Source: Sphingobacteriales bacterium (lineage in GTDB: Bacteria > Bacteroidota > Bacteroidia > Chitinophagales > Chitinophagaceae). Taken from it: a stretch of 64,000 bases of DNA. The notes beneath the pieces are model-generated. The model was not told the origin of the DNA. It made no database searches and was given only the letters and a program-made list of their open reading frames with translations. Below, piece after piece: positions 6,338 to 14,213 of the stretch (the first letter of the stretch is position 1; the number at the start of each line of letters is the position of its first letter). The DNA lies in the NCBI GenBank assembly GCA_016185185.1, contig JACPOD010000050.1, forward strand, positions 16,802 through 80,801. Direction: 5' to 3'. The position numbers and the translations under genes were made by a program.

Positions 6338-9259
6338 TTAATTGTTTTGCACGAGGCTTAACGGGAATCTGATGACAATTTTTGTGCCGGTAGAATAGAG
6401 GTTGTCATCAACAAGATCTTCCACTGTAATATCAATTTTTTCGGTTAGGGTTTTATTAATATTTTCAATTCTTTCGCTGGTAAGCAACATGCCTTTTGAC
6501 TGATATTCTATATGCTGTTTACTTTTCAACTCTTCCGCCTTCTTCCTGCCAATTCCATTATCCCTTATGATACAGGTAAGAAAGGACCCCGACATAGCAA
6601 AGCTGATTTCAATTAAGCCCTTGCCCTCTTTTTTATAACGTATTCCATGGCGTATACTGTTTTCAATATAAGGTTGAAGTAACATTACCGGAATTTTATA
6701 GACCTCTGCTTTTATGGCCGGATCAATAAGTAAAGTATAGTCAAATTTATTTTCAAACCTTAATTTTTCGAGGGTCAGATAATTATTTAAATACTCTGCT
6801 TCGTCTGAAATACTGATGGTGGTTCGACTTGAATTGTCTAATGTTTGCCGTATTAATTTTGCAAACCCGCCTATAAAACGATTAGCTGACTGGATATCTT
6901 TGTCGTAAACAAATTGCTGGATTGAATTAAGGCAGTTAAAAATAAAATGCGGGTTCATTTGGGCCCTTAATGCCATTTGTTCCAGCTCGGCAATACGTTT
7001 TTCTGTCTCCTTTTCTTTAAATTCTTTTCTTTTTTTGCCCTTATTATAAATGGATACAAATAATAAAGTTATAGCAGCAGTGGCAATTATTGCCAGTATA
7101 TAAAACCATGCTGTTTGATAAAACGCCGGGATAATATTGATAGAGATTTTTTTTATTTCACTTTTAATACCAAACTTATTTATAGCAAAAAGTTTAAATA
7201 CATAATTGCCGGGTGGTAATGAAAGAAATTCAAGCGATGTTTCTGTGGTCGTTTTCATTTCTTTATCTAATCCTTCCATCATATACCTGTAAATGATATC
7301 CCCGGTAGATTTAAACGATATGCCCACAAATTGAATCCTGAAGTTATTGTGTTTATAATTGAAGTCATACCGCTCTTTAACCGGTATCTCTTCCGAACCT
7401 TCATAAACGTTTGTAATTTCAAGGGTGCACTTGGAAGTATTACTTACTTTTTTGACATTAAAATATGTTATTCCATCCTGGCTGGCTACAAATACAGTAT
7501 CATTATCTTTATATATAGCATTTACCTGGTTTGAAAGCAGACCATCATTCACTGTAAAAGGAGTAATAGTATAGGGTTTAGTTTTTAAGTCAATTCTTGT
7601 AATTCCTTTATCTGTGCCTGCCCATAAAACATCATTATAAATAGTGAGATTCCGGCAAATATTACTGGTAAGACCCTGCTCAACTGTAATGGTATCTGTT
7701 ATTTTACCCTTTTTCATTCCTATGATACCACCGTCGTAGGCTCCAACCCATAAAGTAGTATCATTGCTTACTACCATGGATGAAATTCTTTTGCTAAACA
7801 AAGTATCATACTCACCCATAAAAACAGGCATCAGTTCCGGCGGTAAATGATAGAGCCCGTTTAATGTTCCTATAAATAATGTTTTTTTATAAAGGCAAAT
7901 AGCAGTTGAACGTTCGTTCCATATTTTTTTCGGGTGTTCAAAATCGTTAAGACTGAATAATTCTGCATCAGCTGCTGTAGCAACAAATATGCTGTCATCA
8001 TTAACGTAATGAATATATTTGACAGAACTTAAACTTGCCGTTTTCTCTATTTTAAGGTCTTTGCTCAGTACCATTAAATATTCATCAGAACCAATAATAA
8101 GTTTTCCGGAAGAAGTTTTACTAATGCAGTTAATGCGGTTGTATTTGTTTTTTTTTAAACCTGGCAGACTTAATGACTTTGTGTTTTTAAAATCCTTTGT
8201 GTAGTGTAACTGTCCAAAATTTGAGCCCATTACAATAGTTCGCCCTGCTTCTGAAACCGAAAAAATTTCCTGGTTGGTATCCTCTTTCCAGGGCTTATAA
8301 TTTTTATATTCTGTGGAGAGTAATTGATAAACCCCTTCACCTAAGGTGGAAAACCACCAGCTTCCTTCATGATCAATAAGCACTTTGCTTACCGATATGT
8401 TTTTAAGAAAATGAAAGTTTGTTTTTTTTGTATCCGGATCATAAATCAAAGTACCATCTGAAGTATTGATAGCAATAGTGCCATTACCCGGACTGGAGAA
8501 ACGAAGAAAATTATCGGGAAATTCAAAGCAATGCATGGCTTTTGTGGATAATGATTGGGCACAGGCAGCATTTTCGCCACTGCGCCAAACAATATAGTCG
8601 CCGGAAATATTAATATGTAAAAAAGCCCTGTATTGTTCCGGGTAATTTATATTAAATAACCAGCTGAAATGATTGTTGACATAAGTATATAGCTGATTTT
8701 GCCATTGAAGAACCAGTTCTTTTTTACTGTTAAGTCCAATAAATAAAGAACCAGACAGCGGGATATTATTAATCTTGTCGTAATAGTGAATTTGATTTTC
8801 CGGAGTAATCAAATACAATCCTTTTTCTTCCAGTATCCAGGTGTTCCTGTTTTTATCCCTGCATATATTCTGTACATTAGAATGCAGTTGGATTTTCTTT
8901 AAAATCGTGTCGTTTTGCTGGTTATAAATTTTTCCTTTATAATAATAACAAATTGTTTTTTTAAATGGTACAAACCATACTCTGCCATCTTCATCACCAT
9001 AAATTTCGAGTATTTCATTATCCGGTAAGCCATCGTTAGTAGTGAAGTTTTTAAAATGTGTCCCGTCAAAACGGCTCACTCCGCTTTCGGTACCAAACCA
9101 TAAAAATTTCTGCGGATCCTGGTAAATAGCATATACATTACCACCGGCCAACCCACGTTGTACATCATAATGAGCATAGCTGAAATCCTGCGCTTTGACC
9201 GAAAGAAAGCAACAGATAAAACATATAAATGCGATGATTTTTTTTAAGCAGTCAGCCAT
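6338..9259 (-). CDS. Two-component propeller sensor kinase (Reg_prop, Y_Y_Y, LytS-type kinase)
   Basis: 973 residues. A signal peptide (1-23, ending VKAQ) is followed by a long periplasmic region of beta-propeller repeats (about 25-610; repeated IYQDPQKFLWFGTESGVSRF-like blades), a Y_Y_Y domain (about 620-700, ending LPPGNYVFKLFAIN), a membrane helix (about 712-735), a short coiled coil, and a His_kinase domain with the acceptor His in QMNPHFIFNCLNS (about 767). The ATPase part has IENSIRHG and DNGIGRKKAEEL. It is the LytS-like variant rather than the HisKA hybrid common in polysaccharide loci. It senses an unknown periplasmic signal and phosphorylates the LytTR regulator encoded 9 bases downstream. 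Confidence 0.93.
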   Translation of the reverse strand: MADCLKKIIAFICFICCFLSVKAQDFSYAHYDVQRGLAGGNVYAIYQDPQKFLWFGTESGVSRFDGTHFKNFTTNDGLPDNEILEIYGDEDGRVWFVPFKKTICYYYKGKIYNQQNDTILKKIQLHSNVQNICRDKNRNTWILEEKGLYLITPENQIHYYDKINNIPLSGSLFIGLNSKKELVLQWQNQLYTYVNNHFSWLFNINYPEQYRAFLHINISGDYIVWRSGENAACAQSLSTKAMHCFEFPDNFLRFSSPGNGTIAINTSDGTLIYDPDTKKTNFHFLKNISVSKVLIDHEGSWWFSTLGEGVYQLLSTEYKNYKPWKEDTNQEIFSVSEAGRTIVMGSNFGQLHYTKDFKNTKSLSLPGLKKNKYNRINCISKTSSGKLIIGSDEYLMVLSKDLKIEKTASLSSVKYIHYVNDDSIFVATAADAELFSLNDFEHPKKIWNERSTAICLYKKTLFIGTLNGLYHLPPELMPVFMGEYDTLFSKRISSMVVSNDTTLWVGAYDGGIIGMKKGKITDTITVEQGLTSNICRNLTIYNDVLWAGTDKGITRIDLKTKPYTITPFTVNDGLLSNQVNAIYKDNDTVFVASQDGITYFNVKKVSNTSKCTLEITNVYEGSEEIPVKERYDFNYKHNNFRIQFVGISFKSTGDIIYRYMMEGLDKEMKTTTETSLEFLSLPPGNYVFKLFAINKFGIKSEIKKISINIIPAFYQTAWFYILAIIATAAITLLFVSIYNKGKKRKEFKEKETEKRIAELEQMALRAQMNPHFIFNCLNSIQQFVYDKDIQSANRFIGGFAKLIRQTLDNSSRTTISISDEAEYLNNYLTLEKLRFENKFDYTLLIDPAIKAEVYKIPVMLLQPYIENSIRHGIRYKKEGKGLIEISFAMSGSFLTCIIRDNGIGRKKAEELKSKQHIEYQSKGMLLTSERIENINKTLTEKIDITVEDLVDDNLYSTGTKIVIRFPLSLVQNN

Positions 9260-9302
9260 TCAGCCTTAAAGATAAAGCATGATACTGCTACCGCAAAGGC
9301 TT

Positions 9303-10376
9303 TCACTGTGATTCAGGATAATAATCATACGGAAGGAAATCAGCTAATTTTTTCCATGCCCAGTATCCTGCATTTACAATTGCTGTTTGCGGAAAAAAGA
9401 AGCCATTCTCCTGTATGATAAAATAATCCCGTACAGTTATAGCTGAAGTTTGATGCGGTGTTCCTTTGGGATATTTATAAGCAGCCAGAAATTTGTCATC
9501 CGCCCTTGCTTTTTTATATACCACTTTAACTTCATCCGGCAAACTGATTTCAACATTGGCGCTGTCCAGTACATTATAGAATGCTGTATCGTATGGATTG
9601 CTTAAGGGTAAAAACTTTTTGGAACCGGGTAAAGTATCTTTTATTTCCAATGCAAATCCTTCTTCTGTTAAGGCGCTGTCGTAATAAGCCCTCATAAAAT
9701 GTAAACGGGATCCATAATAAGCCTTCTCACGGTTCTTTTTCCAAACAGCTTTTAAGGAATCGCTTCCTTCCATTTCTTCAAAAAAAGGATAGCCCAAAAA
9801 ACCACTCAAATCAGTATTGTATTCGTAGGTAAATGAATCCAGTTTATATTTAATGCGGTAGCCCAGTTCATTATTATTGATGATGATATCTTCTTTACCC
9901 ACCACTTTAAGTTTATTCTTTTTTTTAAGGAAAAGAAATTTTAAAGCTTCCGGATTTTGCAAACTGCATTTTTCTGCATTAGGGGATGTGCCAATAAAGT
10001 TTTCAGAAAAAAACTTTCCATATTTTCCCCAACCGTTTGCTACCTCATTACTATTTTGAACTACTACTTCTTCCAGTTCCTTTTCCTTTGGTTTAAGAAT
10101 AATTACAAGCGGTTCTTTATTGGCATTTGACACTTGTAATGACTGTGTCTGATACCCTGTGAATGTTACAATTAAATTATATCCGCCATCGGGCAGGTAT
10201 AGTTTAAACTCACCGGTAATATTTGCTGCGGTACCAATAGTGGTATTTTGACAAAATACAGAAGCACCGGGCAGTGGTTGCTGCAGGGTGTCGGTAATTT
10301 TGCCGGTGATTATATACTGTTGCCCGTATGTTTTGCTGAATAAGAATACCAGTAAGAGAAGTATTGATCTTTTCAT
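9303..10376 (-). CDS. CarboxypepD_reg-like domain protein, exported
   Basis: 357 residues with a signal peptide (1-18, cleavage near TYGQQ). Residues about 20-100 form a carboxypeptidase-regulatory-like beta-sandwich (ITGKITDTLQQPLPGASV, then GEFKLYLPDGGYNLIVTFTGYQ), the module that also begins SusC/TonB receptors. The remaining 250 residues resemble uncharacterised C-terminal domains found after this module in Bacteroidota (DUF5686-like in layout); no catalytic motif is visible. No plug or barrel follows, so it is not a receptor. It lies 43 bases upstream of the propeller sensor on the same strand and may share its operon. Confidence 0.78.
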   Translation of the reverse strand: MKRSILLLLVFLFSKTYGQQYIITGKITDTLQQPLPGASVFCQNTTIGTAANITGEFKLYLPDGGYNLIVTFTGYQTQSLQVSNANKEPLVIILKPKEKELEEVVVQNSNEVANGWGKYGKFFSENFIGTSPNAEKCSLQNPEALKFLFLKKKNKLKVVGKEDIIINNNELGYRIKYKLDSFTYEYNTDLSGFLGYPFFEEMEGSDSLKAVWKKNREKAYYGSRLHFMRAYYDSALTEEGFALEIKDTLPGSKKFLPLSNPYDTAFYNVLDSANVEISLPDEVKVVYKKARADDKFLAAYKYPKGTPHQTSAITVRDYFIIQENGFFFPQTAIVNAGYWAWKKLADFLPYDYYPESQ

Positions 10377-10452
10377 TGAATACTGAATTGGTGACTCAAA
10401 GATGGTAAACGATTATTGTTTATGCAAATTGTAAGCCGGAATAAGAGGAGAA

Positions 10453-11454
10453 TTAACTTTTTATTCGTTGCAGGTAGATAGCGCAGGTTTCTTTAATGGT
10501 TTCTTCCATTTTACGGAATTGAAAACCAGGCAGTGCTTTTAATATTTTGCTGTTATCAAAATATACTTTGGCTCTTGCAGTACGGGAGGTCTCTTTGGTT
10601 AACAATGGATTACTTCCAGTGAACATGGATTTTAATTTGTCCAGCCGCCAGATGAGTTCACCCATCCATTTTTTTGCTTCCCGGTGCGGTGGTTTTTTAC
10701 TAAAACCTGCTGCTGCCATGCTGAGCATTTCTTTATAAGAACGATTTTCTGCACTTAATATAAATTTTTCACCGCTAATATCACTTTCCATCAACTTTAT
10801 CATAGCGGTGGCCACATCTCTTACATCAACAAAGCCGGTAACACCATGTGTGTACCAGGGGAATTCATCGTATGCTTTTTTAAACAGGGCAGATGAGCCA
10901 TCATTCCAATTAGCGGGACCTAATATAATAGTTGGATTAACCACAGCAGCTTTTAAACCTTCGGCAATACCACGAAATACTTCCAGCTCTGCATTATATT
11001 TACTTTTACCGTAAGCAGAGTTATTGGTTTCTTCGCTCCATTGCGTTTGTTCGGTAATGGTTTCGCCTTTTCTTATTCTGCCTAATGCAGCAACCGAACT
11101 TACATGCACTAATTTTTTTACACCAGCTGTTAAACAGGCATTCACCACATTGGCTGTGCCTTCCACATTGGTTTGAAATAATTCTGATTTTTTCTTTGGA
11201 TTGAAACTTACTACTGCTGCACAATGATAAACCTGCTCAACACTTTGCATGGCATCTTCTAATGAAAGTACATCGTTGATATCAGCTTTAACCCAATCAA
11301 TGCCCCCCGGCCCACTGAAGGGGGAGTTATCAGGAATATTTTTCCTGTAAATAGCTTTTACTTTTTTTCTCTGGGCAACTAACTGATTTATTAATTCTGT
11401 TCCTACTAAACCAGTTCCTCCTGTTACTAAAATGTTGTTGGTGGATTCATTCAT
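10453..11454 (-). CDS. NAD-dependent epimerase/dehydratase family protein
   Basis: 333 residues. The Rossmann motif is TGGTGLVGTELINQL near the N-terminus, the catalytic Ser region is HVSSVAALG, and the YxxxK motif is YGKSKYNAE, so this is an extended short-chain dehydrogenase. The C-terminal part matches the dihydroflavonol-reductase-like subgroup; the substrate is unknown. Around residues 40-50 the sequence NSPFSGPGG is encoded by a C/G-rich palindromic element (11303-11325) that seems inserted in frame in a surface loop. A perfect TAnnTTTG box ends 5 bases before the ATG, suggesting a leaderless mRNA. Confidence 0.88.
   Translation of the reverse strand: MNESTNNILVTGGTGLVGTELINQLVAQRKKVKAIYRKNIPDNSPFSGPGGIDWVKADINDVLSLEDAMQSVEQVYHCAAVVSFNPKKKSELFQTNVEGTANVVNACLTAGVKKLVHVSSVAALGRIRKGETITEQTQWSEETNNSAYGKSKYNAELEVFRGIAEGLKAAVVNPTIILGPANWNDGSSALFKKAYDEFPWYTHGVTGFVDVRDVATAMIKLMESDISGEKFILSAENRSYKEMLSMAAAGFSKKPPHREAKKWMGELIWRLDKLKSMFTGSNPLLTKETSRTARAKVYFDNSKILKALPGFQFRKMEETIKETCAIYLQRIKS
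11303..11325. repeat. C/G-rich palindrome inside epimerase gene
   Basis: On the minus strand it reads CTCCCCCTTCA, GTGGG, CCGGGGGG: pyrimidine-rich and purine-rich arms around a TTCA turn. It encodes NSPFSGPGG in frame. It resembles the CCCCC-TTCA-GGGGG hairpin at 11487-11500 and other copies in the window. Confidence 0.6.
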
Positions 11455-11459
11455 TAAAG

Positions 11460-11467
11460 CAAACTTA
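11460..11467 (-). promoter_or_regulatory. -7 box of epimerase gene, very close to ATG
   Basis: TAAGTTTG on the minus strand, an exact TAnnTTTG match, with only 5 bases between it and the ATG. No clear TTG sits at -33. Confidence 0.55.
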
Positions 11468-11486
11468 AGACATGTATTTTATTATT

Positions 11487-11500
11487 CCCCCTTCAGGGGG
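11487..11500. repeat. CCCCC-TTCA-GGGGG hairpin at end of hbd
   Basis: A 5-bp G/C stem with a TTCA loop right at the 3' end of the 3-hydroxybutyryl-CoA dehydrogenase gene, directly after the TAA stop codon. It belongs to the same palindrome type as those at 14135, 42797, 53746 and 55753. Confidence 0.6.
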
Positions 11501-12343
11501 TTAGTATTGATAATATCCCTTCCCCGTCTTCTTTCCTAACTCGCCTTTAGCAACTTTGTCCTGTTGAATGGGAGAAGGTCTAAAACGTTCTGTATGATTA
11601 AATGCATCATAAAGAGATTGGCTTACGGCGAGGTTAATATCGTTGCCAATTAAGTCCATTAATTTAAATGGTCCCATTTTAAATCCGGATGCTTCCATTA
11701 ATTTATCAACAGTGGCAAAATCAGCTAAGCCTTCTTCCACCAGTTTAAATGCTTCGAGATAATAATGACGGGCTACCCGGTTTACGATAAAACCCGGAGC
11801 ATCTTTACACATCACCGGCGTTTTACCCATTTGTTTGCATAAATCATACACCTGCTGCGCCACTGTATCATTTGTTTGCTCACCTTTTACTACTTCCACC
11901 AGTTTCATGATGGTAGCGGGATTAAAAAAATGCATGCCCACTACTCTTTGCGGATGCACAACATTCTTTTGTATATCGGTAATGGAAAGCGATGAAGTGT
12001 TGGAAGCAAAAACAGTATCGCTATGATTTAACTCCGACAGTTGATTGAATAAAGAAACCTTGGCTTCTGTTTTTTCTATGATGGCTTCTATGATAACATC
12101 AGCTACGCAATGGTTTATTTCGCCGGTAAACTGAAAGCGGTTTAGAATTGTTTCTTTTTCTGCGGCTGATATTTTTCCTTTCTCTGTTAATGATTGCAGG
12201 TTTTTTTCAATAGCTGCTTTGGCTTTTTCCAGTACTGCTGTATTGACATCAAACAAAATGGTAGTAAAGCCTGCTTGTGCGGCTGCTTGTGCAATACTGC
12301 TGCCCATTGTTCCGGCGCCACAGATGCAGATTGTTTGGTTCAT
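11501..12343 (-). CDS. hbd: 3-hydroxybutyryl-CoA dehydrogenase
   Basis: 280 residues, the usual length. The N-terminal NAD-binding domain has ICGAGTMGSSIAQAAAQAG; the catalytic His lies in GMHFFNPATIMKLVEVV; the C-terminal 3HCDH domain has NRVARHYYLEA and ends KTGKGYYQY. It oxidises 3-hydroxyacyl-CoA with NAD(P), as in fatty acid or butyrate-type metabolism. The gene lies 46 bases upstream of the epimerase on the same strand. Together with icmF at 42.4 kb it hints at butyryl-CoA metabolism, although the two are not linked. The stop codon touches a short G/C hairpin. Confidence 0.93.
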   Translation of the reverse strand: MNQTICICGAGTMGSSIAQAAAQAGFTTILFDVNTAVLEKAKAAIEKNLQSLTEKGKISAAEKETILNRFQFTGEINHCVADVIIEAIIEKTEAKVSLFNQLSELNHSDTVFASNTSSLSITDIQKNVVHPQRVVGMHFFNPATIMKLVEVVKGEQTNDTVAQQVYDLCKQMGKTPVMCKDAPGFIVNRVARHYYLEAFKLVEEGLADFATVDKLMEASGFKMGPFKLMDLIGNDINLAVSQSLYDAFNHTERFRPSPIQQDKVAKGELGKKTGKGYYQY

Positions 12344-12386
12344 GTGTTATTGGATTTGAGTGAATGTGAAATTTGAATCATGGGAT

Positions 12387-12713
12387 TTAATCGTTCTTTA
12401 TCTTCCTGATTAATTTTCTTAATTGTGTGGCATTGAAACGTCTTGCAGAGTGATGAATGGTAAGAATATGTACGGTTTGTTTATTAACAATGAAATAGAT
12501 AATACGGAAGTTTCCTTCAATTAACTCTCTTATTAATTTATTTTTTAGTTCGGGTACAATTCTTCCAATCTGCGGAAATGATTCAAGAATATCAGTGCGG
12601 CTGAGGATTTTTTCAATTTGCAAACGGGCATACGTGATTGAATCAAGACTGATATAGCGGCCTATTTCTTCCAAATCACTTAATGACTGTTCAGTAAAGT
12701 TTACTTCACCCAT
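12387..12713 (-). CDS. Type II toxin, RelE/ParE superfamily
   Basis: 108 residues with the RelE/ParE fold pattern: an N-terminal helical hairpin (EQSLSDLEEIGRYI), then LIRELIEGNFRIIYFI, then VHILTIHHSARRF, the usual C-terminal strand with the basic residues. Its start overlaps the end of the upstream antitoxin gene by 13 bases, the standard coupling for such modules. It could be an RNase of RelE type or a gyrase inhibitor of ParE type; the sequence alone does not decide. Confidence 0.9.
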   Translation of the reverse strand: MGEVNFTEQSLSDLEEIGRYISLDSITYARLQIEKILSRTDILESFPQIGRIVPELKNKLIRELIEGNFRIIYFIVNKQTVHILTIHHSARRFNATQLRKLIRKIKND

Positions 12714-12883
12714 TTTTTTAGGCGTTTCTTTGCTTCTTCTTTACTTACAACTTTTCCCTGCTGTGATTGTTCTATCCCAATACGGATTTTCTCCAGCAAC
12801 ACGATGCGTTCTATTGCTTCTTCTGCTTCAAACTTTGAGGGAAGTGATTCTATAGACTTTATGACATCTTTTTTTGTAAGCAT
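12701..12883 (-). CDS. Putative antitoxin of the RelE/ParE module
   Basis: 60 residues, mostly helical and charged (KFEAEEAIERIVLLEKIRIGIEQ, then VSKEEAKKRLKKWVK). It resembles the short Bacteroidota addiction-module components that precede ParE-like toxins, with the EEAKKRLKKW tail thought to bind the toxin. No clear DNA-binding domain is visible, so autoregulation is uncertain. It overlaps the toxin start by 13 bases. Confidence 0.82.
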   Translation of the reverse strand: MLTKKDVIKSIESLPSKFEAEEAIERIVLLEKIRIGIEQSQQGKVVSKEEAKKRLKKWVK

Positions 12884-13030
12884 TTTTTCTTTTCAATAAA
12901 GTTAATAAAATGATTATACGTTTTCAAAAATGCTGAACAATGTAACTATACTTTAAACGGAGCGTCGCCACAAATGTTGCACAAAGCTGAAAAAGCTAAG
13001 CACATAATTCAACCCATTATAAATCATCAG

Positions 13031-13070
13031 CAGATTGCCACGGCAAGCTACGCAAGCCTCGCAATGACGA
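13031..13070. repeat. Dispersed GTCATTGCGAGG-type palindromic element
   Basis: On the minus strand the ends are CGTCATTGCGAGGC and GCCGTGGCAATCTG with a short core between. This arrangement matches a small palindromic intergenic repeat I know from many bacterial genomes. It is the only copy noticed in the window and lies just downstream of pheS. Confidence 0.55.
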
Positions 13071-13081
13071 ATACTGTGGAG

Positions 13082-14113
13082 CTATGTTGCACTCGTAAAC
13101 TGTTTCAAAAATCGTACATCATTCTCACTGAACAAACGAATATCGTTGATGCCGTACTTTAATAAAGCTGGTCGCTCTACTCCCATACCGAATGCAAAGC
13201 CCGTGTATTTGTTACTGTCGATACCGCAGTTCTCTAATACTTTTGGATGCACCATACCACAACCTAATATCTCCACCCAACCGGTGTGCTTGCAGATATT
13301 ACAACCACTGCCGCCACAGATGAAACAGCTTACATCCATCTCTGCACTTGGCTCGGTGAATGGAAAATAAGAAGGACGGAAACGAACTTTTACATCTTTA
13401 CCATACATCTCCTGTACAAAGAAGTAAAGTGTTTGTTTCAAATCAGCGAATGAAACATTTTCATCAATGTACAAACCTTCTACCTGGTGAAAATAGCAAT
13501 GACTTCTTGCACTGATGGTTTCGTTACGATACACACGACCGGGACAAACAATGCGAATAGGCAGCTTGCCTTTTTCCATTTCACGGATTTGTATATTGCT
13601 GGTATGTGTACGCAATAACCAATCAGGATTCGTGTTGATATAAAAAGTATCCTGCATATCACGGGCAGGATGATTTTCGTCTAAGTTGAGAGCTCCAAAG
13701 TTGTGCCAGTCGTCTTCAATCTCCGGACCTTCTGCAACAGCAAAACCTAATCTTTCAAAAATGGAAACAATATGATTATGCATTAAACTGATTGGATGAC
13801 GGCTGCCGACAGCGATTGGGTCGCCGGGTAATGTTAAGTCAATATCATTGCTTGTTGCCTCATGCCCGTTTCCTGTAGAGCTTTTCCATTCTTCATACTT
13901 ACCTTCTGCAAATTGTTTGAACTCGTTTAGTACCTGTCCGAACTGTTTCTTTTGTTCATTGGCCACATTCTTCATCTCGCCCATCAAGGCTTTTACTATG
14001 CCTTTGGTGCCGAGGAATTTGATGCGGTAATCTTCTAATTCTTTAGCGCCTTTTACTGCTAATGCCTCAATTTCTTTTTTATAGGATGCTATTTGTTCCA
14101 GAATTTTTTCCAT
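13082..14113 (-). CDS. pheS: Phenylalanine-tRNA ligase alpha subunit
   Basis: 343 residues, full length. An N-terminal helical tRNA-binding arm (1-90) is followed by the class II synthetase core: motif 2 region around RVYRNETISARSHCYFHQVEG and motif 3 FGMGVERPALLKYGI. The HPARDMQDTFY and EPSAEMDVSC stretches are typical of PheS. It charges tRNA-Phe together with PheT, which is not in the window. A TATCTTTG -7 box ends 5 bases before the ATG and a 20-bp G/C palindrome occupies the -33 region. Confidence 0.97.
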   Translation of the reverse strand: MEKILEQIASYKKEIEALAVKGAKELEDYRIKFLGTKGIVKALMGEMKNVANEQKKQFGQVLNEFKQFAEGKYEEWKSSTGNGHEATSNDIDLTLPGDPIAVGSRHPISLMHNHIVSIFERLGFAVAEGPEIEDDWHNFGALNLDENHPARDMQDTFYINTNPDWLLRTHTSNIQIREMEKGKLPIRIVCPGRVYRNETISARSHCYFHQVEGLYIDENVSFADLKQTLYFFVQEMYGKDVKVRFRPSYFPFTEPSAEMDVSCFICGGSGCNICKHTGWVEILGCGMVHPKVLENCGIDSNKYTGFAFGMGVERPALLKYGINDIRLFSENDVRFLKQFTSAT

Positions 14114-14118
14114 GGCGG

Positions 14119-14126
14119 CAAAGATA
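14119..14126 (-). promoter_or_regulatory. -7 box of pheS, 5 bases from ATG
   Basis: TATCTTTG on the minus strand (TAnnTTTG). The spacing implies transcription starts at or next to the start codon. Confidence 0.6.
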
Positions 14127-14134
14127 ATGAATTG

Positions 14135-14154
14135 CCCCGGCCTTAAGGCCGGGG
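14135..14154. repeat. Perfect 20-bp palindrome upstream of pheS
   Basis: CCCCGGCC-TTAA-GGCCGGGG. It sits between the divergent pheS and arginase-like genes, where the -33 element of pheS would be expected. It is the same hairpin style as the other C/G palindromes in the window. Confidence 0.75.
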
Positions 14155-14188
14155 GAAGTTAGTTGTAAGGATTCAAATGATGGTTGAT

Positions 14189-14196
14189 TATATTTG
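14189..14196 (+). promoter_or_regulatory. -7 box of arginase-like gene
   Basis: TATATTTG, an exact TAnnTTTG match, 17 bases before the ATG at 14214. It supports that start over the in-frame ATG at 14184, which lies upstream of the box. Confidence 0.6.
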
Positions 14197-14213
14197 CCCA
14201 AATTATTAACCGC

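Noticed and set aside
14184..14213. Upstream ATG of the arginase-like gene
   Set aside because: It precedes the -7 box and adds hydrophobic residues not seen in the family.
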